A DNA stretch of 64,000 nt from Tyto alba (lineage: Eukaryota; Chordata; Aves; Strigiformes; Tytonidae), in contig NW_024881296.1 in assembly GCF_018691265.1 (NCBI RefSeq), forward strand, positions 9,703,427 through 9,767,426. The letters run 5' to 3'. Positions 26,791-36,110 of this stretch are shown here, one piece after another (within the stretch, counting starts at the first letter, position 1; the number at the start of each line of letters is the position of its first letter). Position numbers and translations under genes: made by a program. The notes under the pieces were generated by a model. That model was given only the letters and a program-made list of their open reading frames with translations, searched no databases and had not been told where the DNA came from.

Positions 26791-27286
26791 GTCTATGCAT
26801 ATCTATAAACTCTATAATTTCAGAAGGCAGAAGCCAATATTCCTTATACCTTGCCTTGGAGGGCACGGTTTTAACCATAACAAAGTGTAGTCCTTACTTG
26901 GTTGTTCCCACCCTGCCCTATTTAGTGTGGTGTGAACCAAGCTGGTATGTTCTCTTTATCATCTGCTAAACTTTTTAAAATTTTTTTCTCCTGTATTATG
27001 TGCAGCCACAGATTTTTTCAGAACTACTTTCAATTTCACAATTAAATTTTCCAGACCAAAAAATAAAGAGCATTGTGGTGACAGAGAGGAAGACTGTATT
27101 AACCAAATAATACATAGTTTCCAACCAGGCCTGTACCTTACAGGTGTGGTACTGGGTCTGCACCTTATCTTTGCAACTTGGCAGTCTCCCCAGGCTGAAA
27201 AGCAGGCACAGAGGAAACGTGCCAGTATTTGCAGTCACCTTGGTATAACTCTTTGCTAGTCCTGTGTACCTGTGGGGTGTACTTAC

Positions 27287-27850
27287 AAGGAGGTGACTGA
27301 TCGGTAGCATGCCCCAGCCCCCCTTCAGCCTTCCGCGGGACTGCACCACGCTGCACTGCACCGCTGCACCCAAAGCTGGTGTCTCAGCCTGGCCGGAGCC
27401 CCTGCTGCGCTGCACCCTGCCAGGAGTGCTCTGCTGGAAAATACAGCATGCACAATGAGAAAAATACGCTTTTCCCCTCAGCTGCAGATCATTCCTTCCC
27501 TCCAACAGGAGGGGATTAAACCTGTTGCAGTTCTGAGAGCACAGCGCAGGCCTCTGACTGCAGCGCCCACGTCTCCTGTCGCCATCTTGGAGGCTGAGGC
27601 TGGAAGAAGGCCAGGCCCAGCATCAGGGTTTGGGGGAGCCGAGCCCGCAGGTGCAGTGAGGATGGCCCGGCCGCATCTGCCTCTGCCGACTCCCGGCCGA
27701 CGGTGTCAGGCCTCTGCTCGGCAGGAGCCCACCCTGCCTGTCTCTGCAGTGCCCAGATCCCCAGCGTGTGAGGGTGGCTGCAGGAACAGGCTGAGTGGAG
27801 AAGCGCAGAGGGGCACGGCTGCCAGCACACCCTGCAAACAAGGAGTCTCG
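27287..27850. promoter_or_regulatory. GC/CpG-rich island, candidate promoter
   Basis: This is the only non-repeat GC-rich island in the window. By direct reading, 27,541-27,850 holds about 17 CpG dinucleotides, whereas neighbouring kilobases have very few. A perfect YY1-type core (CGCCATCTTGG, 27,580-27,590) lies in it. On the - strand a strong splice donor GTAAGT (the + strand ACTTAC, 27,281-27,286) sits at the left edge, so a first exon reading leftward is conceivable. ORFs of up to 169 codons cross the region on both strands, as expected from low stop-codon density. An unrecognised GC-rich repeat is the main alternative. Confidence 0.35.
27580..27590 (-). promoter_or_regulatory. YY1-like site
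   Basis: Read on the - strand the site is CCAAGATGGCG, the classic YY1 core found near many CpG-island transcription starts. It lies in the centre of the GC-rich island. Confidence 0.35.
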
Positions 27851-27859
27851 AGCAGCAGC

Positions 27860-28080
27860 TCTGTTTAATTAACTCAAACTCAAATTGGATTTTTATGGGT
27901 GTTTGGCAACATTTGCAAATAATGGCACGTTAATTAAGAATGCATTACAAGGAAACTGGGCTGGAAGCAGAAGTTTTATCAAACCCTAATCTCTAATACC
28001 CCATTACATCCTCCAGGGTTAATTCTTTTTTTTTTTTTCCCAATCCTGTGGGCCACAGACAATGTTAATTAAACTGAGAC
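27860..28080. promoter_or_regulatory. Homeodomain/POU motif cluster beside GC island
   Basis: Three perfect TTAATTAA palindromes lie within 208 bp (27,865-27,872; 27,930-27,937; 28,065-28,072). A palindromic ATTTGCAAAT is at 27,911-27,920 and a SOX-like ACAATG at 28,059-28,064. Such clusters are typical of vertebrate developmental enhancers. The position directly beside the CpG-rich island suggests one regulatory unit. Function is inferred. Confidence 0.32.
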
Positions 28081-28864
28081 ACACCTCTACTCTTATTTTC
28101 AAGAAGTATAATACAGTGTAAGTTAGGAAGAAAATTAAGGTTTTACTTTTTCTCAAATTACTTTTTTTCTTTTTTTTTTAATAATATTAGGTGATTGCTT
28201 ATAACTGAAATCAATAGAGAAGTTTGAACTGATAAGTTTCTGTAAAAGGGACAAGGAACTGGGCTCAGGTTTTTCCTACTGGAAAGGTATGGTCTGTCAC
28301 ACATCAAGAAACACACTCATTCTTTTTCTGCTGGAGGAATGTCTTCTTAGGCCACCATTCCTGAACAAATCAACTACCAGATGTGGAGAATCTCAACAAA
28401 AGGAGCCGAGCTGGTGGTGGCCTAGATGATAGCAATGTGTTTTGGTTCAAAACTCAACAAATTTTAAGTTTCTATTTTTTTTTTTTAGCAGTACCAGCAG
28501 GACCATTTCCCTCTGCCCTAAAAAGGGATTATTTGCTGGTTGATATTTGCTGGATTTTTAAATAAATAAGTTGGGAGGAAGCATGAAGGAAGAATTATAG
28601 TCATGATTCATCAGGAAATGTGAGAATATGTTCATCATGATTCACCCCTTTGTGTAAGACATGTTAGTGAATACTTTGAAACTCTAACTGACAATTGTTT
28701 GTTCATGGAAAAAAAAAAGAAAAAGACTGTACCTACCACCATGAAACAGTTCACGGAAATTACAATACACAGAAGAGCAGAGCTTCTCCAAGCACTTATT
28801 CCCTGAGCAAAAGTATTGTCAGGTTTATTTCCTTGAAGTTTTTCAAGTGCCATGAGCATGTGCA

Positions 28865-28881
28865 TGTGTGTGTGTGTGTGT
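28865..28881. repeat. (TG)8 microsatellite
   Basis: A perfect TG run. Confidence 0.85.
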
Positions 28882-29455
28882 TGAAAATGTAGACAGACAC
28901 ACACTGGAGCTCATTTATTTTGATTCATACATCTCATATACATATACACATATTTATTCATATAGATATAAAAAATATATTTTAACAAGATTCACCCTAG
29001 CCAATAAAAAAGAAGGCAGAAAATCACATGCAGCCAACACTTGCTAAAATATAAAAAGTAGGACATAGCTGTATTTGCTTTGCCCTGTTACTCATCACCC
29101 TAGTTTATTCTCATAGAAGATATGAATTATTCATTTTTAAGCACAATAGGAAAACATTAGTACTGTTTAATGGCCAAGTGGGATTTTCTAATGAAAGACT
29201 TGTGAGTCAAGTTCATTGTAATGAGGAACATTTTTACAAGAACAAGTATTAAGTGTGAGAAGTAGTCATAACTTCTTGTTCAGAGTATGACATCCTGGGT
29301 CATGAAAACAGATAGCTGCACTTTGGTTATTGCTAGAGAAAATGAAAAGTGGATGACAGAGCTTTATTTTTCTAGAATAAAAATCACTGTGTAAATTAGC
29401 TCCCAACTAGTAAACCATACTGGCTATATTCCTAATAACAGAGCAAAAGAAAGCA

Positions 29456-29522
29456 GCTTGGTGAGCACTTCTGCCAGCTCCCCTGAGGTTACTGACGGAC
29501 CTGGCATAAGTGCTCACCAAGC
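29456..29522. repeat. Perfect-stem hairpin from CR1 self-inversion
   Basis: The arms GCTTGGTGAGCACTT (29,456-29,470) and AAGTGCTCACCAAGC (29,508-29,522) are exact reverse complements. After one mismatch TGCCAG pairs with CTGGCA (29,472-29,477 with 29,501-29,506), and after another TCC pairs with GGA. The result is about 24 pairs around a 15-base loop. Weaker pairing continues outward to about 29,441 and 29,533. The right arm is ordinary sense CR1 sequence and the left arm is its inverted copy. Confidence 0.93.
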
Positions 29523-29571
29523 CACTTTTGATCATTCATTTGTTAGCAGTCCTGGCTAACCAGGGAGGTCC

Positions 29572-30340
29572 CAGTTGACTGGAACTTAGAAAATGTGACA
29601 CCCATCTACAAGAAGGGCCAAAAGGAGGTTATGGAGGACTGGAGGACTACAGGCCTGTCAATCTGACCCTGGTGCTAGAGACTATGAAACAGATCATCGT
29701 GAGTGCCATCACATGGCACATACAGGACAACCAGATGATCAGGCCAGTCAGCATGGGTTTATGAATGGAGCTCCTGTTTGATTAACCTGATCTCCTTCTA
29801 TGGAAAGGTGACCCACTTAGTAGAGGAGAGAAAGCCTGTGGATGTTGTCTACCTAGACTTTAGTAAAGCCTTTGACACTGTTTCCCACAGCATTCTTCTG
29901 GAGAAACTGACTGCTCATGACTTGGACAGGCGTACTCTTTCCTGGGTAAAAAACTGGCTGAATGGCAGAGCCCAAATTGTGGTGGTGAATGTAGATAAAT
30001 CCAGCTGGTGGCCAGTCACAAGTGGTGTTCTCTAGGGCTCAGTATTGGGGGCATTTTTGTTTAATATCTTTTATCAACGATCTGGACAAGGGGATCGAGT
30101 ACACTGTCAGTAAGTTTGTAGATGACACCAAGTTGTGCAGGAATCTTGATATTCTTGAGGGAAGGAATGCTCTACAAAGGAATCTGGACAGGCTGGATCG
30201 ATGGGCCGAGGCCAATTGTATGAGGTGCAACAAGGCCAAGTGCTGGGTCCTGAACTTGGGTCACAACAACCCCATGCAACGCTACAGGCTTGGGGAGGAG
30301 TGGCTGGAAAGCTGCTTGGGAGACAAGGGGACAGGAAGCC
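29572..30340 (+). pseudogene. CR1 ORF2 reverse transcriptase, broken
   Basis: The fragment encodes the central palm region of a non-LTR reverse transcriptase, the enzyme that copies LINE RNA at the nicked target. The first catalytic aspartate of motif A is visible (YLDFSKAFD; Asp codon at 29,856). The second motif reads FVDD (Asp pair at 30,121-30,126) where CR1 elements usually have FADD. The frame is broken by a TAG at 30,033-30,035 in the conserved stretch before GSVLG and by a single-base frameshift near 30,068-30,072. More upstream sequence (29,572-29,777) is recognisable by nucleotide pattern but frame-disrupted. It cannot encode an active enzyme. Confidence 0.9.
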
Positions 30341-30561
30341 ACCACTCACAAAAGCTCTAGGATTGAGGTTAACATGTGACCAAGGGCCAGACAGATTTAG
30401 CCAGTATAGGTGCCCATTGTGCATGGATTTGCAGATGACATTAAAATAAATTCTAATTATTGGGATTAGTATGGTCTTCTCAACTCCCTCCTTTTTTATA
30501 TGGACTATAATTATGAGACACTGACATTTCAACAGAAAATCTATTACCGTATATCTACCAG

Positions 30562-30590
30562 AAAAAAACAAAACAAAACAAAACAAAACA
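30562..30590. repeat. (CAAAA)n microsatellite
   Basis: Five to six CAAAA units after an A run. Confidence 0.9.
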
Positions 30591-30617
30591 GCTTTAGTTT
30601 AATTCTCATTCTTCTAC

Positions 30618-30644
30618 TTTTTTTTTTTTTTTTTTTTTTTTTTT
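30618..30644. repeat. Poly-T tract (T27)
   Basis: The longest pure T homopolymer in the window. Confidence 0.9.
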
Positions 30645-31019
30645 AATCTGGAAAAATCATTTCCCTCCCACTCAACACAGTATTTATTCAGATCAGAGCC
30701 AATCTTCTGTCATTTCCTTGACCTGTTGTTTTACATAAACCCTAATTCTAAGGAACACGTATTGTACTAATTAAGTACAGTACTAATCCATATATTGACC
30801 TTATCTGATTAATGAAGGGAAATCATCTGTTACATGGTTTTAAATTTCTAGTCTACGTTTATTTAAAACTATGTAAGTCTAAGAGTTGATAGACTTAGAG
30901 GCATGCTTCATTCAAAGGGGAAAAGAAGAAATGCAAGCTCCATTTTCACAAAATAAGGTACTGTGTGAACAGAATTTTTGCCAGAATTTTGTCACACTAT
31001 TTTATATAAACTGTATTTT

Positions 31020-31025
31020 CACTAT
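31020..31025. repeat. Target-site duplication, left copy of the 549-bp LTR
   Basis: CACTAT here pairs with AACTAT at 31,575-31,580. Five of six bases match, supporting the LTR boundaries. Confidence 0.7.
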
Positions 31026-31097
31026 TGCGGAGCCGCAGACAAATGACACGCTGAGATGGGTTCAGTGTGGAAGATAGAGCATCAATCACCGTGTGTG

Positions 31098-31103
31098 TTT
31101 ATT
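31098..31103 (-). terminator. LTR polyadenylation signal
   Basis: AATAAA on the - strand, just after the TATA box. This compact order indicates a very short R region, as in several avian class II LTRs. Confidence 0.65.
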
Positions 31104-31116
31104 GGTCCAGGGTACA

Positions 31117-31126
31117 TATATTTATA
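31117..31126 (-). promoter_or_regulatory. LTR TATA box
   Basis: TATAAATATA on the - strand, correctly spaced between the CCAAT box and the polyadenylation signal. Confidence 0.7.
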
Positions 31127-31165
31127 CAGACAATGATAATTATTATGCCTACTAGTCACTAGCTG

Positions 31166-31170
31166 ATTGG
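31166..31170 (-). promoter_or_regulatory. LTR CCAAT box
   Basis: CCAAT on the - strand, about 40 bases upstream of the TATA box of the LTR. Confidence 0.65.
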
Positions 31171-31239
31171 CTTAAGCTCTAAAGGTCGTATTCGCACGGT
31201 CCACCTACTTGCAGTTAGCTAACAGCACAAGCTTCTCAT

Positions 31240-31403
31240 AACACTAAGTTTCTCATGCTACTATTTCTAATTCCTCTTGACTTGTTTTCGATACACAACA
31301 GTACCATAACACAATGTTTCTCAGACCACCGTTACCCTAACACTAGGTTTCTCAGACCACTATTCCTAATTCCTCTTAACCTGTTTTCGACACACCACGG
31401 TAC
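31240..31403 (-). repeat. Duplicated U3 segment in the LTR
   Basis: Two 65-bp copies (31,240-31,304 and 31,339-31,403), 99 bp apart, share most bases. Each runs from 'aacacta' through 'cctctt' and 'tgttttcga' to 'gtac'. A third partial unit ('aacacaatgtttctcag') lies between them. Duplicated U3 blocks are a common form of LTR enhancer. Confidence 0.8.
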
Positions 31404-31574
31404 ACAGGGCTGAAGCGTCCTTGACATTCTTCATGTATCAGCAGCTGCGAGCAGCTGCAGGCAAACCCTAGTGAGGCCCAGCATCAGCGAGGCAGCATCA
31501 GCCCTTAGAACAGGCTTTGATTGTACAATTGCTCGGTGGGCTCAGGACCCTTGTCTCTGAGCCATTCTCCAACA

Positions 31575-31580
31575 AACTAT
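31575..31580. repeat. Target-site duplication, right copy of the 549-bp LTR
   Basis: AACTAT directly follows the CA terminus of the LTR and matches the left copy in five of six bases. Confidence 0.7.
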
Positions 31581-32136
31581 GACTGTAATCTGAAAAAACA
31601 AAAAAACAGACAAGATAAGTCTTGTTTCAAGTACAATGTAAAGATTGATATCCCAAAGAGACTAAGAAGCTTGCTGTATGTTTCCTATGCAAAAAGTCTA
31701 GGTTTGTTGACTTCTGATTAAAATGTCTAACACTATTGCTGCAAAGCCAAGGACTTGACTGTTTTGGGTGATTATTAGGATTCCATCAAATAAAAACATA
31801 GGAGATGTAAAAGAGAAATCAAAGTTAAGTAGATATTTCTGAACCAGAAAATCTCCACAGCTTCTCTTCTCTGGAAAATACTAAGACCAGTCAATGAGTT
31901 GGGAAAACTTTGAGATGAGCATAACTGAATAAGTTTAGCCTGGCTTTAAGGAAAAAAAAATAATCTAAAATTATTTAATTGCTCCTATGCCCTCTCATTT
32001 TTTCTTTCCCAAATGATGGTGCAAGCACAGTCTTCAAAGCATCTTACAGTTTTTCAGGAATTGTGGAAGTATGACACAACAGTTTTTGAGTTCTGTTTCC
32101 CAGAATCAGACATAAGTGTATGGCTACAGAAAAGGA

Positions 32137-32235
32137 TTTTTGTTTTGTTTTGTTTTGTTTTGTTTGTTTGTTTGTTTGTTTGTTTTTGTTGGGGTTTTTT
32201 TGTTGTTTTTGTTGTTGTTTTTTTTTTTTTTTTTT
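32137..32235. repeat. T-rich low-complexity tract (TTTTG/TTTG/T)n
   Basis: TTTTG units merge into TTTG, then GTT and a run of 15 or more T. The apparent ORFs across it are artefacts of the repeat. Confidence 0.9.
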
Positions 32236-34194
32236 AAGATCAAGATCCCTGCATACATTCACCCTCTCCTTTCTTATTGACAGCATTTATCTTTGTTTTA
32301 CAAGACTTACCTATATTATAATGGTGCCACTCTCTTGATGAAACCAATAGGACTATTTATGAAAAATAAATATGAGCCAGACCTTGCTGGACTGGTGGCA
32401 AAGCAGGCTGTGTAGTACATAGGGGAATGAGTGCATAGTGGGAAGGATGTGGATCTAACAAATATCAGAATTGTCTGGGTCAGGTCTATGGCCACAAGCA
32501 TTATCATAATATTTGAGAATAATTTTCCACTCAGAATTTATCTTCTGGGAAAAGAAACAAGGCTTTTGCCTTAAAATACAATAACAATAAAATAGGTGCT
32601 GAATATGACCTGGAGAACTAGTACTGCATATGATCATTATGGAAAAAGAAATGGGCTTAGTGAAATAGGTGGGTATTAGTTCAGCAGTAATAACACCATT
32701 TGCAAATAGGCATCCAACAGTCATGGCAGTTAAGTATCAGGATTTCAACTCAGGAAGCAAAATTAGTTGTAGCTGCTCTAAAGAAATTTTCTTGATGAAG
32801 ACATCCATCTATATTTTGAAATTAGGCTACAATTTATAGTATCCAGGTAACTAAATCCATTATTCATTGCTAAGGACAGAGATCAACTTCCCACTAGTTC
32901 CCAGAATGTTTTTGATTCTCACTATGAAATTGCTTTGATTCAACAACATTTCTTGATGTTGCTCATCTTGATGTCTGCACATATCTTCCATGTGCAGAGA
33001 CTGTGGTTTCATTTTAAAATTGTTTAATCTATAAAAATATACTAAAATACACAAATACACACCAGAGTTTTAAAGAGTTATTCCAGGCTAACTTCTAGAA
33101 ATTAAGTTTTTTAATGTGCATAGGACATTCAGGTGTATGGTACATGTTCTAAATTGGATTAAAGTCTTTGAAAACCCTTGTACAGGCTTATATTTGATGA
33201 AATATACATATCGTCATATAACATTAGGGATCCATTAAGTTTGAAAATCATTGAACCATTTGTTTCGTCCAAGTCACAAAATGAAATCTGTTACATAATG
33301 CCCTGTAGTAATTCTAGATCATATGATGAGACTTGATTCTTTCTAATTTTGATTACTGCAATTGCTATTTCGCTGTCACAGTTCAAAGTATTTCTCAGTG
33401 GATTTTAAAGATATAAATTTAGTCTTACCATTATATACTTACTGTAAAGCATCAGTCAAAATATATCCAGCATATTTTGTCATTGTACTGTCTGTATTTG
33501 CTTAAGTATATGCAGAGGTATGCTTGTGAGAATTAGATGGATCCATAAGGAATTCTGCTCATCACTTCATTTTCTTTGTTAACTGTGAGAAAAAAGGAAC
33601 ATGTTACTTAGGTAGTCATGTAGACATGTAAGCATGTCCTGTGTGCTGAATTGCTTTGTGAAGTCAGAGTCCAAGACAGGTATGTGTATGAAGAGGAGTA
33701 ATACAAAATAGCTGCTGAATCATAACATGCAGAATTGCAACCTGCAATTCAAGCTCTCTGCAAGCCAGTTGCAATCTCCCTTCCTGCACAAAGCTTCCTT
33801 GCCCGTTTTCAAACAGTGAAGTTATTTGTGTTCATCCAGAACTTCCCCCTATTTATCTGAAACATTCCTAACACATCAGATGTTACACAGTTAATGCTAC
33901 TGTCTTCATGGGCCATCTTTGCCATCTCTGTGGGTAAAATAGCATCATTTACTGTTATATGTCATCCTGTAAAACTATATCTGATTAAATGCTTTCTATT
34001 TTGGAAAGTAGTGTAAAATACTATATAATAAAATAAAAAGGAAAGGTTTACATATTACTAAAAAAGCTTATGTTAAAATGGTCTCTGATTCTCTGGTTAG
34101 GTCAATTTTAATGTGTGCTCTATGATTTGGGAATCCATGCAATAAATAAAGTTTTAATGTGTACAAGAATTATTTTTATGTACAAGTACAGACT
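32236..34194. other. Non-coding DNA, nothing recognised
   Basis: AT-rich sequence with short ORFs on both strands and no identifiable repeat family, splice pair or RNA gene. A perfect small hairpin (GAATTGC with GCAATTC near 33,732-33,750) is too short to interpret. Confidence 0.45.
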
Positions 34195-34375
34195 GTAAAG
34201 AAGATTGATAATTAAATGTGAGTCGGACAACTTCTTTAAAACGGCCCATGAAACCTCGGCTCTTGCACTGCCTCTACGGTGACTGATATGCTATGTAAGG
34301 GTGAATTTTTAATTGTTTAATGACATTTTACCATTAGAATGTTGCACTGCTTACTTTCCTTTTAACAGGGAACAT
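34195..34375. promoter_or_regulatory. Candidate conserved non-coding element
   Basis: Four CpG dinucleotides fall within about 60 bp (in 'agtcggac', 'aacggccc', 'cctcggct', 'tacggtga') in DNA where CpG is otherwise rare. The block is flanked by TAAT-core sites ('gataattaaat' near 34,206 and 'tttaattgtttaatgac' near 34,307). Retained CpGs plus homeodomain words in AT-rich DNA are typical of constrained regulatory sequence, but conservation is not shown here. Confidence 0.32.
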
Positions 34376-35915
34376 AATTTGACTAAACTTGTAGTTCTGA
34401 TAATGATTATACTCATTACATACATCAATAATCACATGCCTTTCTCAGAAATCTCTTGGTTGCAATAAAATTAGTATCATCCCAGAGTGGTTTGAAGTCA
34501 CTTACTGAGGCATGGAATGTACCCACATTTTCATTGAAATTCATGCTCAAGAGAGAAATTCTAGCACAGAAATTAACCAGATCACATTTGCAATACAAGA
34601 ACTAGACATGTTTTCTGTTTCTTTCTCACTAAAAGCTTTATTTTTTTCCTTCTGCTTTTCTGACAATGACTTGTCTTTCTGAACTTTCAAATACAACAAA
34701 AAATATTAATTGAAAAACAGTTTAAATAATACCACTACAAGAAAAGATTCTGTACATGTAGCAACTTCAAAATACTATTCAGCAATTTCTGTAGCTTTGT
34801 GAACACAATCTTTGTGTTACTCATTTCTCCAGTAAAACAGGATAATTCTAGCTAGCCAGCCTAAACTCACTAGTAAAATATATTAATAGAAATATCACAT
34901 GTCTTTCCTGTCTTCTTTTTACTTTTCTGATTAGGAAAAGGGCAAACAAACAAGGAAAGTGTAATAGAAGAACAAGAAAACAAGAAAACAAGAAAGAACT
35001 GGCAGATAGAAAAGCAATGTTGAAAGCCTTTGAATTTAACTTCCCCTGACAACCTACCTTGACATTCATTGCAAAAATGGAGACCTGTAAAGAGAGGAAA
35101 TCAGCTGTCAAAACTAATGCCACAGGAATCAAAGAGTGAAAGCAGGCATAGAAGGCTGAATGAAAAAGTCTTTGAAACATCTGGAGTTTTCTTCAACTAT
35201 AAGAAGTTTTGCCTTAAAATAACCAGCTCTTTTATGAATGTGAACAGTGTGCCTGCAGACAAATCACTGTAGAAAGCTAACTAGATTTTAACAATTATTT
35301 AGATTACCCATGTAACAAATTATTTTAGCAATATGAAGAATCTGAAACTGGAAGCTCCTCTTTCCTCTCTCTACCATTTTAAAAGGAGTGTATGAATCCA
35401 TTTTCAAGATATTTCAATATATTGCCTTTTTGAGTGTCTTTTTTTCAAAGCTGGGGAGGGCTAAAACAATGTGTTTTCTGTCGAACAATTTTGCATAACC
35501 CTGTCGTACAGAAAATGGTCCCGTGCAATAGTTTTATTTGTGCTATTCTTTATATGAGAGATTTATACATTTCTAATCTTTCTAAAGAACTCAAAAAAAA
35601 GGGGAAAGGTCATACATATTCCCAGATTCTAGTCAGAATTTACCTAAATGTTCAATTGCACCTGGAACAATAGATTTCAAAATTGGTTTATTTCTAGGGC
35701 TTATCTCCTCACCTTATTTTAGGTTAATTTGGCTTGCCCAAAAGAAACTAAATGAAAGATAAAGTCACGATGCATGGATTCCAATAAAAATGCAGTCACT
35801 ATTTAGTTCTAAGATAATGAGCAATCATATTACATCAATCCTTTTATTATAGAAAGAGGTTGTACTTTAAAATAAGTTAATTGTTAAATGTATTAACTGG
35901 TCCCAGTAAATGCAA
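34376..35915. other. Non-coding AT-rich DNA
   Basis: No recognisable gene or repeat family. ORFs of up to 110 codons at 34,848-35,180 (-) lie over A/G-rich DNA and encode low-complexity hydrophobic peptide typical of translated purine tracts. Confidence 0.45.
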
Positions 35916-36110
35916 AATGGGAGTTTGAAAAAGGGTCCTAACCATGGTAGTGATGAGTTTTGGAAAAACATTCCAGAGGAGGTGAGAAGAGAGGGAAACC
36001 TGGATGATTTTAAGAAAAAGTTTGATCAGTATTGAGAAAAAATAAATGAAGTAGTTGCTTAAAGTAACAGGGGAATGGCTTGTGTGGCCCAAGAAGCCCC
36101 TTGTACTTGA
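35915..36110 (+). mobile_element. Probable ancient LINE (CR1/L2-like) 3' fragment
   Basis: The order 'ttttggaaaaacattccagagg', 'ggtgagaag', 'gatgattttaagaaaaag', then 'atggcttgtgtggccc' resembles the 3' ends of old CR1/L2-type LINEs, where the last RT codons are followed by a short UTR. Homology is weak, boundaries are approximate and no terminal repeat is visible. Chance resemblance is possible. Confidence 0.4.

Larger units (their letters stand above)
29441..30340 (+). mobile_element. Avian CR1 LINE fragment (reverse transcriptase region)
   Basis: This is a moderately diverged avian CR1. Sense-strand CR1 sequence is recognisable from about 29,482 to 30,335 and covers the reverse-transcriptase core, including peptide blocks [42 protein letters not shown] and [15 protein letters not shown]. 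The 3' half of the RT, the 3' UTR and the terminal octamer repeats are missing, which is unusual because CR1 copies are normally 5'-truncated with an intact 3' end. The first 40-odd bases are an inverted copy of the element's own sequence (see the hairpin entry). Confidence 0.92.
31026..31574 (-). mobile_element. Solo LTR of an endogenous retrovirus
   Basis: Read on the - strand, this 549-bp segment starts TGTTGGAG and ends CTCCGCA, giving the TG...CA ends and imperfect inverted termini (TGTTGGAG / TGCGGAG) of a retroviral LTR. In order on that strand it has duplicated U3 sequence, a CCAAT box, a TATAAATATA box and CCAATAAA as polyadenylation signal. It is flanked by CACTAT (31,020-31,025) and AACTAT (31,575-31,580), a 6-bp target duplication with one difference. 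No gag, pol or env lies on either side, so it is a solo LTR left by recombination. Six-base duplications are usual in alpha- and beta-like (class II) elements. The family name is not assigned. Confidence 0.85.

Noticed and set aside
26996..27505. 169-codon minus-strand ORF
   Set aside because: Crosses the edge of the CpG-rich island, where stop codons are rare. The peptide has no domain and the probable donor at 27,281-27,286 lies inside it.
27455..27868. Overlapping 137-codon (+) and 104-codon (-) ORFs in the GC-rich island
   Set aside because: Open frames on both strands are explained by high GC. Composition is Ala/Pro/Arg-rich and unrecognised.
30107..30586. 159-codon minus-strand ORF
   Set aside because: Antisense shadow of the CR1 reverse-transcriptase fragment.
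31521..31721. 66-codon + strand ORF
   Set aside because: Starts inside the antisense solo LTR and runs into the flank across its boundary. No domain.
32013..32338. ORFs rich in Phe/Cys/Val (+) or Lys/Gln/Asn (-)
   Set aside because: Translations of the T-rich low-complexity tract.
33732..33750. Perfect 7-bp hairpin GAATTGC/GCAATTC
   Set aside because: Too short, and such stems are expected by chance in 64 kb.
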